Assembly (NCBI GenBank): GCA_963829965.1
Contig: CAWHLK010000023.1
Span: 186,001 to 250,000 of the forward strand
Direction: 5' to 3'
Length of the DNA: 64,000 nucleotides
From: DASXZH01 sp963829965
GTDB lineage: Bacteria > Armatimonadota > Fimbriimonadia > Fimbriimonadales > Fimbriimonadaceae
The translations under genes and the position numbers were made by a program. Under the pieces are notes generated by a model, which did not search any database, was not told the origin of the DNA, and saw only the letters and a list, made by a program, of their open reading frames with translations. Below are positions 31,403 to 41,491 of this stretch, piece after piece. Every line of letters starts with the position of its first letter. Within the stretch, counting starts at the first letter, position 1.

Positions 31403-32274
31403 CGAGGGTCCTCGAGGCTCAGATAATGGTGGTCCGACTGGTCATACCGGTACATGACGCCGTCGTCTGACACATAGATTTTCCCCAGATAAGGGCCGTA
31501 GTGGTAATCCACGATCGAGCCGTTGACCTTCTTGCCGAAAACATTGGAATTCCAACGGCCGGAAACCTTTGCCGAACAATGCACCGGCCTGCCATAGAGC
31601 GGTCCCAAAGTGTAAAAATCCTTTTCTTTAAGCAGAACTTTGCTTCCGTCCAGCATGGGCTTGAACATGTCGTTGAACTTGGTGATCGGGAAACCAAGAT
31701 TGAGCGTCGAGGTGCGCTTTCCGTTAACCGGGTCGTTGAGCGTTAGATCGTAAGAGTCCTTGTTGAAAATAGCCTGCATCGTCCAGTTGCCCGCGGAAAC
31801 CCGCAAGAGGGTGTCCATTTCCAAGAGCGTGCCATCGGGCGCAATCCAGTAAGACACCTTCATCCGGTTATTGAGATTTATCTTCCGGTGATCTGTCAGC
31901 GGAATTATTTGGTTGTAAAGGCCGTTTGTTTGGAGCAAGGTCGCCTGCTTCCCGTCTCGGGGGTAGGTCGCGACGGACCAGTCCATTGTGCCGCATTTCG
32001 AAGGGGTATCGAGCTCCGGATTGGTCACGTGTACATTGCCAAGCACGGCGCGTGGCTCTTCAACCTCTTGATAGAAACCGTATAACTGCATCGGAAGCGG
32101 GCGGAGCCCTAAAGCGATCTCCTCTTCGCCGCCAACCACGGGAATGTTGTATTTCTCAATTGGCAACTTGGGGTTGTTGTAATAGTCCGGCAGCAATTGC
32201 TGAGGGACTTGAGGAGGCTGAGGCGGAGCACCGTTCCTCTGCTGGATGGCGGCTGCGACAAATAGCGCAATCAT
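31399..32274 (-). CDS. Uncharacterised protein coupled to hemW
   Basis: ~291 residues. I chose ATG 32274, which has GGAG 8 bases upstream, over TTG 32280. A short hydrophobic N-terminus (MIALFVAAAIQQ) may be a signal peptide, followed by a Pro/Gln-rich linker and a mixed alpha/beta domain with many aromatic and Asn/Asp residues (LPMQLYGFYQEVEEPRAVLG, KVSYWIAPDGTLLEMDTLLR, YHYGPYLGKIYVSDDGVMYR). No family is recognised. Translational coupling to hemW suggests co-regulation, not necessarily a shared pathway. Confidence 0.68.
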   Translation of the reverse strand: MIALFVAAAIQQRNGAPPQPPQVPQQLLPDYYNNPKLPIEKYNIPVVGGEEEIALGLRPLPMQLYGFYQEVEEPRAVLGNVHVTNPELDTPSKCGTMDWSVATYPRDGKQATLLQTNGLYNQIIPLTDHRKINLNNRMKVSYWIAPDGTLLEMDTLLRVSAGNWTMQAIFNKDSYDLTLNDPVNGKRTSTLNLGFPITKFNDMFKPMLDGSKVLLKEKDFYTLGPLYGRPVHCSAKVSGRWNSNVFGKKVNGSIVDYHYGPYLGKIYVSDDGVMYRYDQSDHHYLSLEDPR

Positions 32275-32443
32275 GAGCAAATCTCCGAACTGTTGATTAG
32301 ACGACCTGTTAGAGTTTACGCAACGTTCGAATCATAGCATTCAGTACGACGCCGCAACTGGAACTGGTTATTCGGGGTATCAAGAGAAGGGAACAGGTTG
32401 CGCATGGCAAGGGGGCTGTGACGCAGGCGGCGCGCCATCCTTT

Positions 32444-33646
32444 ATGCAGCCCAATAAATCCTTTCGAATCCTCACCATCAACGGCGGATCTTCCAGCATC
32501 CGATGCGCGCTATTCGACATCGGTTCCTCGGCCAGAGTCTTTGAAGGCAAAATGGAGCGAATCGGCTTGCCTGGCACAAGTCTAAGTATTTCTCGATCCG
32601 GGGCGGACCCCCAGAAGATCGATGTTCCTGCGGGACGCGAAGAAGCCATTGAGCATCTGCTTTCGACGCTTGCGAAACAACCGGAGTTTTCGGGAGTTGC
32701 GGGTGTGGGGCATCGCGTGGTTCACGGGATGGAGCATTCGGAGCCGGAATGCATTACGCCTGATTTAATTGAGGAGCTGCATCGCAACATCCCCTACGAT
32801 CCGGATCATTTGCCGTTGGAGATCGAACTGATCAAGGCTTTCGCCCATGGCCATCCCAAACTGCCCCAGGTGGCGTGCTTTGACACCGCTTTTCATCGAA
32901 CCATGCCGCGCAGAGCCAAGCTTCTTCCCATTCCCCGCCGGTACGACGCGAAGGGAGTGCAGCGGTACGGCTTTCACGGGCTGTCCTATTCATTTCTAAT
33001 GGGGGAACTCAAGCGCCTGGGCGACCGGGCAGCAACAAAGGGCCGTGTAATCCTGGCCCATCTGGGTAATGGCGCAAGCCTCGCCGCTGTGCTCAACGGC
33101 GAAAGTATCGACACGACGATGGGGTTCACTCCCGCAGCAGGCTTGGTCATGAGCACGCGTTCCGGAGACTTGGATCCTGGCATCGTGGGCTATTTGGCCA
33201 AAACCGAGCAAATGACGCCTCCGGGCTTCGCGAACATGGTAAATCATGAATCGGGACTGTTGGGGGTTTCGGAGACAAGCTCCGACATGCGTGACCTGTT
33301 TGCCCAAAAAGACGACATTAGGGCGCAGGAGGCGATCGAGCTCTTTTGTTATCAGTCGAAGAAATGGATCGGTTCCTTCGCCGCCGCTCTCGGCGGGCTG
33401 GATACACTGGTATTCGCCGGAGGAATCGGTGAGAACTCGCCGGAAGTCCGTGAGCGAGTATGCGAGAGTCTCGGATTCCTCGGGATCGAGATCAATCAGA
33501 CGCGAAACGCGTGCAACGCCGCCTTGATCTCTAAGAAGAGCGCCCGCGTTGCCGTTCGCGTCATACGAACTGACGAAGAGGTGATGATTGCGAGGTCCGT
33601 CGCCCGTGTTCTTGGCCTCGGGCCCAAAGGAAGGAAAGATGATTAA
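32444..33646 (+). CDS. ackA: Acetate kinase
   Basis: 400 residues, full length. It interconverts acetyl-phosphate plus ADP with acetate plus ATP. ASKHA-fold motifs: phosphate-1 TINGGSSSIRCALFD, GVGHRVVHGMEH, catalytic-Asp segment FDTAFHRTMP, HGLSYSFL, VILAHLGNGASL (phosphate-2), DTTMGFTPAAGLVMSTRSGD, and the adenosine motif LVFAGGIGENSPEVR. It overlaps the phosphoketolase gene by 8 bases, so acetyl-phosphate made by that enzyme is converted directly to ATP. Confidence 0.96.
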   Translation: MQPNKSFRILTINGGSSSIRCALFDIGSSARVFEGKMERIGLPGTSLSISRSGADPQKIDVPAGREEAIEHLLSTLAKQPEFSGVAGVGHRVVHGMEHSEPECITPDLIEELHRNIPYDPDHLPLEIELIKAFAHGHPKLPQVACFDTAFHRTMPRRAKLLPIPRRYDAKGVQRYGFHGLSYSFLMGELKRLGDRAATKGRVILAHLGNGASLAAVLNGESIDTTMGFTPAAGLVMSTRSGDLDPGIVGYLAKTEQMTPPGFANMVNHESGLLGVSETSSDMRDLFAQKDDIRAQEAIELFCYQSKKWIGSFAAALGGLDTLVFAGGIGENSPEVRERVCESLGFLGIEINQTRNACNAALISKKSARVAVRVIRTDEEVMIARSVARVLGLGPKGRKDD

Positions 33647-36002
33647 GGAACCCGAAACACTCACAGAGGGACTGCTTCAAAAGATGGATGCCTATTGGAG
33701 GGCCGCAAACTACCTCGCCGTCGGACAGATCTATCTTTATGACAACCCGTTGTTAAAGGAGCCGCTGGCGATCGAACACATCAAACCCATGCTGCTCGGG
33801 CACTGGGGCACAACGCCGGGACAGAATTTCATTTATGTTCACCTGAATCGGATCATCAAGAAATTCGACCTGGACATGATTTACGTTTCCGGTCCAGGAC
33901 ATGGCGGGCCCGCGTTGGTAGGGAACACCTATTTGGAGGGCACCTACAGCGAGATCTATCCGAATATCAGCCAGGACGAAGATGGTCTCAAGAAGCTGTT
34001 CACCCAGTTTTCGTTTCCGGTAGGAATCCCGAGCCATGTTTCGCCCGAGTGCCCAGGCTCTATCCATGAGGGCGGCGAACTCGGGTATTCCCTCAGCCAT
34101 TCTTTTGGCGCAGTTCTCGACAACCCCGATTTGATGGTGGCTTGCGTGGTGGGCGACGGCGAAGCGGAAACCGGGCCCCTCGCCACCGCTTGGCATTCCA
34201 ACAAGTTCTTGAACCCCGCAACCGATGGCGCGGTGCTCCCGATCCTGCACTTAAACGGCTATAAAATTGCGAACCCAACGATCCTGGCTCGGATCGGCCA
34301 CCAGGAGTTGGAGCAGCTGCTGAACGGCTATGGCTGGGCTCCGATTTTTGTGGAAGGAAGCGATCCCGCACTTATGCATAAAGCGATGGCAACGGCCCTT
34401 GATAAGTGCATCGAGCAAATCAAAAAGATCCAGCAAAAAGCGCGCGGCGAAAGCGAAATAAGGCGCCCGCGCTGGCCCATGATCGTGCTGAAATCGCCCA
34501 AGGGCTGGACTGGGCCGAAGTTCGTCGACGGCCTGCCGGTGGAAGACAGTTTCCGCTCCCACCAGGTGCCGATTACCGATCCAGCAACGAACCCCAAACA
34601 CTTAGAGCAGTTGGAGAGTTGGTTGCGAAGCTACCGGCCTGAAGAGTTGTTTGACGAGGGCGGCCGTTTGAACCAGGATTTGGCCGACTTGGCGCCAGTT
34701 GGAACCCGGCGCATGGGTGCCAACCCGCACGCGAACGGCGGGATCCTGCTACGCGATCTCAAAATGCCAGACTTTCGCGATTACGCTATTCAGGTGCAGG
34801 GGCCGGGCATTTCCGGGCCCGGCGACACTGTTGTGCTTGGCAAGTTTATAAGAGACGTGATCAAGCTTAATCCGGAGAACTTCCGGTTGTTTGGCCCCGA
34901 CGAAACGCTATCCAATCGGCTGGAAGCAGTGTTTGAACAAACCAACCGCCAATGGGAAGCGGAATTGCTCCCTACTGATCAGTTTCTGGCTGCCCAGGGC
35001 CGGGTCATGGAAGTCCTCAGCGAGCACCAATGTGAAGGATGGCTGGAAGGCTATTTGCTGACGGGGCGGCACGGGCTGTTCAACTGCTACGAGGCGTTCA
35101 TCCACATCGTGGATTCGATGTTCAACCAGCACGCCAAGTGGCTCAAAGTGACCGCCGGGCTTCCGTGGCGGCGCAAAATCGCCTCGTTGAACTATCTGTT
35201 GGCCTCCCACGTTTGGAGGCAGGACCATAACGGTTTCACCCACCAGGACCCCGGTTTCATCGATCATGTCCTCAACAAGAAGGCGGAGATCGTCCGCGTG
35301 TATCTTCCACCTGACGCGAACTGTTTGCTTTCGGTCATGGACCACTGTCTGCGAAGCAGGCACTATGTGAACGTGGTGGTCGCCGGAAAGCATCCTTCGC
35401 CCCAATGGTTGGGGATGGACGAAGCGGCAAAGCATTGCGCCGAAGGTATTGGCATTTGGCCGTGGGCGAGCAACGATTTGGACGGCGAAACCGACGTGGT
35501 GATGGCCTGCGCGGGCGACGTGCCCACCTTGGAGACTTTGGCTGCAGTTTCCATTCTTAGGGAGCACTTACCCGATTTGAAGGTTAGGGTGGTGAACGTG
35601 GTCGACCTCATGAAGCTCCAGCCGGATTCTGAACACCCCCACGGACTAAGCAGCGTCGATTTTGATTCGCTCTTCACCAAGGACAAGCCCGTGATTTTTG
35701 CTTTCCACGCCTATCCTTGGACTATCCACCGGCTCACCTATAAGCGGACGAACCACGACAATATCCACGTTCGTGGATACAAGGAAGAGGGAACCATTAC
35801 AACGCCGTTCGATATGACGGTGTTGAACGACATGGACCGATTCCATTTGGTGATCGACGCGATCGACCGCTTGCCGCAAACCGGCGATAAGGGCGCCTAT
35901 TTGAAGCAGGAACTCCAAGACAAGCTTCTGGAGCACAGAGCGTATATCGCCAAACACGGGCAGGACCTGCCGGAAGTTAGGAACTGGAAATGGGGGCGGT
36001 AG
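33639..36002 (+). CDS. xfp: Xylulose-5-phosphate/fructose-6-phosphate phosphoketolase
   Basis: 787 residues from ATG 33639, preceded by AAAGGAAGGAA. An earlier in-frame ATG at 33588 lies inside ackA and lacks a site. TPP-dependent cleavage of xylulose-5-P or fructose-6-P to acetyl-P plus GAP or erythrose-4-P. Family blocks: HWGTTPGQNFIYVHLNR, SGPGHGGPALVGNTYLEG, the diphosphate/Mg motif VVGDGEAETGPLATAWHSNK through LNGYKIANPT, then FRLFGPDETLSNRL, and GRHGLFNCYEAFIHIVDSM with RQDHNGFTHQDPGF for the pyrimidine domain. Together with ackA it forms the phosphoketolase shunt, bypassing CO2 loss of lower glycolysis. Confidence 0.96.
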   Translation: MIKEPETLTEGLLQKMDAYWRAANYLAVGQIYLYDNPLLKEPLAIEHIKPMLLGHWGTTPGQNFIYVHLNRIIKKFDLDMIYVSGPGHGGPALVGNTYLEGTYSEIYPNISQDEDGLKKLFTQFSFPVGIPSHVSPECPGSIHEGGELGYSLSHSFGAVLDNPDLMVACVVGDGEAETGPLATAWHSNKFLNPATDGAVLPILHLNGYKIANPTILARIGHQELEQLLNGYGWAPIFVEGSDPALMHKAMATALDKCIEQIKKIQQKARGESEIRRPRWPMIVLKSPKGWTGPKFVDGLPVEDSFRSHQVPITDPATNPKHLEQLESWLRSYRPEELFDEGGRLNQDLADLAPVGTRRMGANPHANGGILLRDLKMPDFRDYAIQVQGPGISGPGDTVVLGKFIRDVIKLNPENFRLFGPDETLSNRLEAVFEQTNRQWEAELLPTDQFLAAQGRVMEVLSEHQCEGWLEGYLLTGRHGLFNCYEAFIHIVDSMFNQHAKWLKVTAGLPWRRKIASLNYLLASHVWRQDHNGFTHQDPGFIDHVLNKKAEIVRVYLPPDANCLLSVMDHCLRSRHYVNVVVAGKHPSPQWLGMDEAAKHCAEGIGIWPWASNDLDGETDVVMACAGDVPTLETLAAVSILREHLPDLKVRVVNVVDLMKLQPDSEHPHGLSSVDFDSLFTKDKPVIFAFHAYPWTIHRLTYKRTNHDNIHVRGYKEEGTITTPFDMTVLNDMDRFHLVIDAIDRLPQTGDKGAYLKQELQDKLLEHRAYIAKHGQDLPEVRNWKWGR

Positions 36003-36014
36003 ATCTCATCACTG

Positions 36015-36032
36015 AGCGGGGCCAGCCGCTCT
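36015..36032 (+). terminator. Hairpin after xfp
   Basis: GAGCGG-GGCCAG-CCGCTC: a perfect 6-base GC-rich stem starting 12 bases after the xfp stop, without a strong T-run. Confidence 0.35.
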
Positions 36033-36425
36033 TACCTCCGCCGTGTCGGCAGTTCGAGGCACTTCCAATACTCATATGAACGAGCCATGGTCTCGTATCC
36101 AATTTGTAGCCCGTTTTGTCGACGCTGGGATCAGCAGCGCATAGCCCGCAATCGCCCATCTCAGATCACGGCTTTGAAAGAGTAGCTTTTGAACGTTGAC
36201 CGCTCCAACAAAGGCATTAAAGCAAAGTGAGAATTGTCCCTGCTTGGGGAACTGTCATGGTTTGCCTTTTCTAGGCCGAAACGTGCTTTGCTGTCAAAGC
36301 AGGAAATGCGCACGGAGACCTTCCTTTTCAGGATTCCGCAAAGCGACTCTAAGCCACTTACTTCCTCCTATTGCACCGGGATGGTTCACAATGGACTCTT
36401 CGGGCGTAATAGGCAATAGGTGAAA
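36033..36425. other. Intergenic stretch without recognised gene
   Basis: No frame has coding character and no RNA fold was recognised. It ends in AGGTGA, the ribosome site of the next gene. A weak TTGACC (36196-36201) might be part of its promoter. Confidence 0.5.
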
Positions 36426-37517
36426 ATGAAGAATTCTTACAAGGCATTTGTGCTCCTCTGTTTGTGCCTGGCAGCTTCGATGGGGCATGCCCAGGCATTT
36501 CCGCCCGCTTTCAGCAAGTCGTCGACTTACCTCGCGGGCGATATCGCCCAATATGGCGGTAACTGGTATCGGGCCATGACCCCGATTACCGCCAACGGCG
36601 CCTATCCCGCCGCCGCCTACGGCAAATGGGAGTTGAATTTCGTTTGCTCGAATACCACTCTCACCGTTGGCGCCGGGCAAATGTTTGCAAACCTGGTCTA
36701 TGCCTGGCAGTTTGCAAGAAACGCGAGAATCGCGGATGCGGCGTATCTCCATCTGAACATCGTGACAACGTCCGCTCCCTTCAGCGAAACGCTCAGCACA
36801 AGCTTTTCTCTTAATCAAGATTCGGGAGATCTGATCTCTATAGCAGGCGACGACGCGACCAAGATCACCCTTCATTCAACGTCCGACGGGCCCGCCTTTG
36901 TCCTGACCAAACACCACTGCATTGGCAGCTTGAGCAACTTGACCATAACTGGACCGCAGAACATTGGGACTGGGCTAGAAGTGGAGGACGGTTCGAACCT
37001 GACAGCTTCGGGGCTAACCCTACCAGAATTTGCCGTGGGCGCAATAACGATCGGAGTTTCCATGGCAACGCTCTATCAGCTCACCACCGCGGACTGCGTC
37101 CATCCGGTCGAAGCAGATTCTGCAGCTTGTTTGACAGCGCCAAGCCTAAACTGCACTTACAGTCAGCCTCAAATGGGCACTGGCATTCTGGCCGACCACC
37201 AGTCCACCATCGACGTCAGTTATTCCACGATAACCAACGTCGCAAACGGAGCGCCAACTGGAACCGCAGTCAGTGCGGATCATGGCGCAAGTATCGATCT
37301 CGAGTATTCGACCCTCCACAACTTTTCAGTATCCCTCGCGGCTACGAATGGCGCGAGAATATTCGCTCAAAACTCGGATTTGATCAATTCGATAACCGAT
37401 GCGAGCGCCTCTTTCGCGGCTACGGTCTCTCTCGTTGGCGCCATGAATACTGGAGGCGAACAACTGGGCACGAATGACGGCTCCTACATTTACGGATCGT
37501 TCAATCAGGGTGGTTGA
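36426..37517 (+). CDS. Secreted protein with carbohydrate-binding-like N-terminus and beta-helix
   Basis: ~363 residues from ATG 36426 (AGGTGA 5 bases upstream). Signal peptide ending in MGHAQA. Residues ~28-70 (STYLAGDIAQYGGNWYRAMT) look like a CBM5/12-type chitin-binding module with its aromatic Tyr/Trp residues. From ~85 the chain is a right-handed beta-helix with repeats such as GTGLEVEDGSNLTASGLTL, GTGILADHQSTIDVSYSTI, GTAVSADHGASIDLEYSTL and ATNGARIFAQNSDLI. No catalytic residues recognised. Likely a surface or biofilm matrix protein. Convergent with argS, 23 bases between stops. Confidence 0.72.
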   Translation: MKNSYKAFVLLCLCLAASMGHAQAFPPAFSKSSTYLAGDIAQYGGNWYRAMTPITANGAYPAAAYGKWELNFVCSNTTLTVGAGQMFANLVYAWQFARNARIADAAYLHLNIVTTSAPFSETLSTSFSLNQDSGDLISIAGDDATKITLHSTSDGPAFVLTKHHCIGSLSNLTITGPQNIGTGLEVEDGSNLTASGLTLPEFAVGAITIGVSMATLYQLTTADCVHPVEADSAACLTAPSLNCTYSQPQMGTGILADHQSTIDVSYSTITNVANGAPTGTAVSADHGASIDLEYSTLHNFSVSLAATNGARIFAQNSDLINSITDASASFAATVSLVGAMNTGGEQLGTNDGSYIYGSFNQGG

Positions 37518-37540
37518 AATCGGTCTCAAAGCGCATTAGC

Positions 37541-39263
37541 TCACTCTGTTTCGCGGTCCATTCTTTCTGGCGCGCTGATTCCCAAGAGATCAAACACCGC
37601 CCGCAAGCCCACTCTTGCTCCCTCGCAGAGAGCCAGCCTTGCCTGGGTGAGTTCCGGTTCTTCTGGCTGGATCACCCGGCAGGAGTCGTAAAAACCGTGA
37701 TAGGTTCGAGCTAGGTCAGTCGCGTAGGTGGTGAGCCGGTGAACGCCGTAGTCCGCCGCGGAACGGGCGGTTTCATGCGGGAGATCGCAGATCTTTCGGA
37801 TCAACTCGCCTTCCTTGGGATGGACTAGAAGGTGGGTAAATGGTGCGGCGTCTGTTGGTGGTTTTAGGCCCGCTTCGGCCGCCTTTCGCATGACCGAGCA
37901 AATTCTGGCGTGGGCGTATTGCACGTAAAAGACCGGGTTGTCGTCGCTCTTCTTGGTGGCGAGGTCGATGTCGAAATCCATGTGGGTCTCATGCGAGCGC
38001 ATGAGATAGAAGTAGCGGGCGACGTCCGGGCCGACTTCGTTCATGAGGTCCCTGAGCTCATAGATGTTGCCATCCCTTTTTCGCATGGGGGCAGGTTGAC
38101 CGTCTTTCACGAAGCGGACGATCTGGAAGATGATGATCTCGAACCGGTCCAGCGAAAAGCCCGAGCTGGCGATGGCCGCATTCATGCGGCCGATATAGCC
38201 ATGGTGGTCCGGTCCGAGGACGTCGATCAGCTTGTCAAATCCGCGTGAAAACTTGTCTCGGTGATAGGCGATATCCGATGCGATATACGTCGGCCTGCCA
38301 TCGCTTCGCACAAGAACTCGGTCCTTGTCGTCTCCGTAGTCCGTGGATTTCAGCCATAGAGCGCCGTCCTTTTCGTAGGCAACTCCCCGCTGTTTCAGTT
38401 CATCCAGGCAGGTCAAAACAGAGCCGCTGTCATGCAACGACTGTTCGCCAAAAACGATATCGAACTTGACGTTGAACCTTGCAAGATCGGTCGCCTGGCG
38501 TTCGAGCATCAACTCTTGAGATTTGGTTTGGAACCAGGAGAGGTCGTTTTCCAGCGCATTTTCGCCATAAGTCTTGACAAGTTCCGCGGCGACGTCCGCC
38601 ACGTAGTCCCCCTTATATCCATTCTCGGGAAATGTCGACTCCTTACCGAACGACTCTTTGACGTAGTGAAGGACCGATTCCGCGAAGAGGCGCATCTGCT
38701 CGGAGTTGACGCCGTCGTTGATGTAATACTCCCTTGTCACGGTATTGCCTGCTGCTTCCAATACCCGGCAAAGCGTGTCCCCAAATGCGGCCCCTCGGCC
38801 CGATCCGACAGTAATGGGACCGTTGGGATTGACGCTCACGAATTCCACGTCCAACTTCATCGGGGCTGGGTTTTCCGTCTTGGCAAGCGAGGAGCCCTTC
38901 GACAGAACCTCGTTCAAATACTTCGCGGTGGCTTCCGGATGCATGCGAAAATTTCAAGAATCCAGGTCCGGCGATTTCGACGGATGCAGTCTTCAAGTCC
39001 CTATCGAGGGCCTCTTTTAGCTTCTCTGCAAAAATACGCGGAGGCAAATTAATACTTTTTGATACAATCAGCGCGATGTTGCAGCTATAATCTCCGTGGT
39101 CTGGATTCCTTGGGTCTGTAAGTTCCACGGATGGGCATTTGAAAAAAGGTATATGTCCAGAGCGAACAAGATCGTTAATAGCGCAGTCAACAAAATGTGC
39201 TAGGTGGGTGCGTATCAAGGCTTTCCTATTCCCCTCATTCGGAATTGGTGCAAGTTTATGCAT
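37541..39263 (-). CDS. argS: Arginine-tRNA ligase (one frameshift)
   Basis: ~573 residues after joining frames. N-terminal additional domain (residues ~1-105, DHGDYSCNIALIVSKSINLP and AGPGFLKF), class I catalytic core, and a C-terminal DALR anticodon domain (PVFYVQYAHARICSVMRKAA, HETARSAADYGVHRLTTYA, VGLRAVFDLLGI). The HIGH-position motif reads VNPNGPITVGSGRGAAFGD (T-V-G-S instead of H-x-G-H). The KMSKS-position reads PAPMRKRDGNIYELRDLMNE. The break near 38950 is an extra base in a four-A run (plus strand); removal gives FLKFRMHPEATAKYLNE. As argS is essential, this is probably a sequence error. Confidence 0.9.
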
Positions 39264-39545
39264 CTAAATAGCCAAGCATTTAATTGATAGCGGGTGGGTT
39301 GAGGAATCATTTTGCGTCAAAACCTTCGTTTTTGGGATACACAGCATACTATGCCTGGTTGTGTTGCTGTATTCGCACCTTGGGTACCGAACGAACTGCG
39401 TGCGTTGTCCCGTCAAAGACTGCGGGGTTGCTAAAGGACCGTCTATGCCTAGAGATATCAACCAAATGAGAGAAGCGAAAATCCGTGCGGGTTGGCATCG
39501 CGCGGGAGTATCGGCTTCCGTTAGAGGTGGGGGACTATAGTAAAC

Positions 39546-41342
39546 ATGGCCGTGCCCCGCAAGCCGATGGTTCAGTGGCTCTTGGAAAAGGGCTTCCTGA
39601 AGAATGAACAGCTTGCGGAAGCTCAGAAGGTGCAGCAGCAAAGCAAGATCGCGGACATTGGCAAGGTGTTCGTAGATTTGGGCTTTGTGGGCGAACGCGA
39701 AGTTATGCAGGCGAAAGCCCAAGAGGCGGGAATTCCGTTCGTTGATCTCGACCGAATCACGATCGACAGCAGTGCGCTCAATGTTGTCCAAGAGCGCATT
39801 GTTAAGAACCACAACGTCATTCCGGTCAAGAAAGAGGGCAACCAGCTTTGGCTGGCGATGGCGAACACCACCAATATCCAGGCCCAGGACGATGTTCGAA
39901 TGTCTTCCGGCCTTCGTGTGCTTCCGGTATTGGCCCTTCCTGCCGCGATAGAAGATTCGATTCGGAAGTATTACGGTTCCACCGGCACCAACGGCTCTGC
40001 TGCCACCTCGCCGAGTGCTGCAGCGGCTAGCGCAACGGCGGCTGCAGCAGCTTCCGGCGGCGGACAGGAATCGCTTTCTGCGGAAATCCGCAAATACATG
40101 GCCCAGGAAATGATCTCCCGGCCAAGCAAGGATGCAGAGGACGCCGTTGCAAGCGTTGCTGAAGCCGAACAGGCTCCCATCATCAAGCTCGCAAACGCGC
40201 TCATCCAGCAAGGAATTGTCGACCGCGCATCGGACATCCACATTGAACCTCAGCAGAAGTCCGTTCGCGTACGCTACCGTGTTGACGGCGTTTTGGCAGA
40301 GGCGATGACGGTCCCGAGAAACCTGATGGCGGCGCTCGTCAGCCGCTTGAAGATCATGGCCGACATGAACATCGCCGAGCGTCGAATTCCACAAGACGGC
40401 CGTATCGAGGTCCGGAACCAAAGCAAGGATTACGACCTTCGTGTGAGCAGCATCCCCACTCCTTGGGGCGAAAAGATGGTCATGAGAATTCTCGATAAGT
40501 CGAGCGTTATGCTCGGCCTTGAGAAGCTCGCTTTTACCGACGAGAACCAGCTTAAAATCGAGGAGTTGACCGCTCAGCCGAACGGTATGTTCCTCTGCAC
40601 CGGTCCTACCGGTTCCGGGAAAACGACCACCCAGTATTCGGTTCTCAACAAGCTGAACACCATCGGCGTCAACATCATCACAATCGAAGACCCGATCGAG
40701 TATCAGCTTCCCGGCATCTCGCAGGTGCAGGTAAACAGAAAGGCGGGACTCAACTTTGCCACCGGCCTGCGTGCGTTCTTAAGGCAGGACCCTGACATCA
40801 TCATGGTCGGCGAAATGCGCGACCTGGAAACGGCGGAAATCGCGATTGAATCGTCCCTCACCGGCCACATGGTGCTTTCCACCCTCCACACGAACGACGC
40901 CCCGTCCGCAACCCTGCGTTTGATCGATATGGGTGTTGAGCCGTACTTGATTTCCGCAACCATCAACGGAGTTCTTGCCCAGCGGCTTGCCCGCCGCCTT
41001 TGTCCGCACTGTAAGGAGCCTTACGAGGTCCGCGCAATGGACCTGAGAAGGTTCGGCATGCAGGCTGAAGATCCCGATCAGATGGTCACCCTTTATCGTC
41101 CGGTTGGTTGCGAAGAATGCAAACACGCCGGCTACCGGGGGCGCTTGGGCATTCACGAATTAATGGTCATGAACGCTGAGATCGCCGAACTTGTCGTTCG
41201 CAGAGCCCCTCTTAATGACATAAAGGAAGCGGCCAAGGCAAACGGGATGAGGGAACTGCGCGAGGACGGACTCTTGAAGGTCCTGTCCGGTCAAACGGAT
41301 CCTAGCGAAGTGATGCGCGTTGTGTTTACGGCAGGATTCTAA
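39546..41342 (+). CDS. pilB: Type IV pilus assembly ATPase PilB (GspE family)
   Basis: 598 residues. Cytoplasmic hexameric ATPase driving pilus extension. N-terminal MshEN-type domain (MVQWLLEKGFLKNEQLAEA ... GIPFVDLDRITID), an Ala/Ser/Thr-rich linker (~145-180), and the core. SDIHIEP leads the second N2 domain. Walker A is GPTGSGKTTT (~353), Asp box IITIEDPIEYQLPG, Walker B DIIMVGEMRD (~418), and a His box TGHMVLSTLHTNDAPSA. A C-terminal zinc site is CPHC (~487) and CEEC. First gene of pilB-pilT-pilC. A TATAGT lies 4 bases before the ATG, and GGGGGA lies 12 bases before it. Confidence 0.93.
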   Translation: MAVPRKPMVQWLLEKGFLKNEQLAEAQKVQQQSKIADIGKVFVDLGFVGEREVMQAKAQEAGIPFVDLDRITIDSSALNVVQERIVKNHNVIPVKKEGNQLWLAMANTTNIQAQDDVRMSSGLRVLPVLALPAAIEDSIRKYYGSTGTNGSAATSPSAAAASATAAAAASGGGQESLSAEIRKYMAQEMISRPSKDAEDAVASVAEAEQAPIIKLANALIQQGIVDRASDIHIEPQQKSVRVRYRVDGVLAEAMTVPRNLMAALVSRLKIMADMNIAERRIPQDGRIEVRNQSKDYDLRVSSIPTPWGEKMVMRILDKSSVMLGLEKLAFTDENQLKIEELTAQPNGMFLCTGPTGSGKTTTQYSVLNKLNTIGVNIITIEDPIEYQLPGISQVQVNRKAGLNFATGLRAFLRQDPDIIMVGEMRDLETAEIAIESSLTGHMVLSTLHTNDAPSATLRLIDMGVEPYLISATINGVLAQRLARRLCPHCKEPYEVRAMDLRRFGMQAEDPDQMVTLYRPVGCEECKHAGYRGRLGIHELMVMNAEIAELVVRRAPLNDIKEAAKANGMRELREDGLLKVLSGQTDPSEVMRVVFTAGF

Positions 41343-41491
41343 CCGGGCAATAGCGTAGACTAATTTATCCGGCAGAAAGCGGACGATTCCTTGGATTTTC
41401 GATTGCTGCCGATTGTTAAATTAGAAGCGTCGCGTGGCCCTAAGCGAAGGGCCGGATTGGTTCATAATCGACCCTATAAGGACTTATTAAT

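Noticed and set aside
39536..39541. Leaderless promoter for pilB (TATAGT 4 bases before ATG)
   Set aside because: The spacing is too short for a start at the ATG, no -35 box is present and a GGGGGA stretch could serve as a ribosome site; left undecided.
39264..40421. 385-codon minus-strand frame opposite pilB
   Set aside because: It lies entirely antisense to a gene with complete Walker and His box motifs, and has no recognisable domain or ribosome site.
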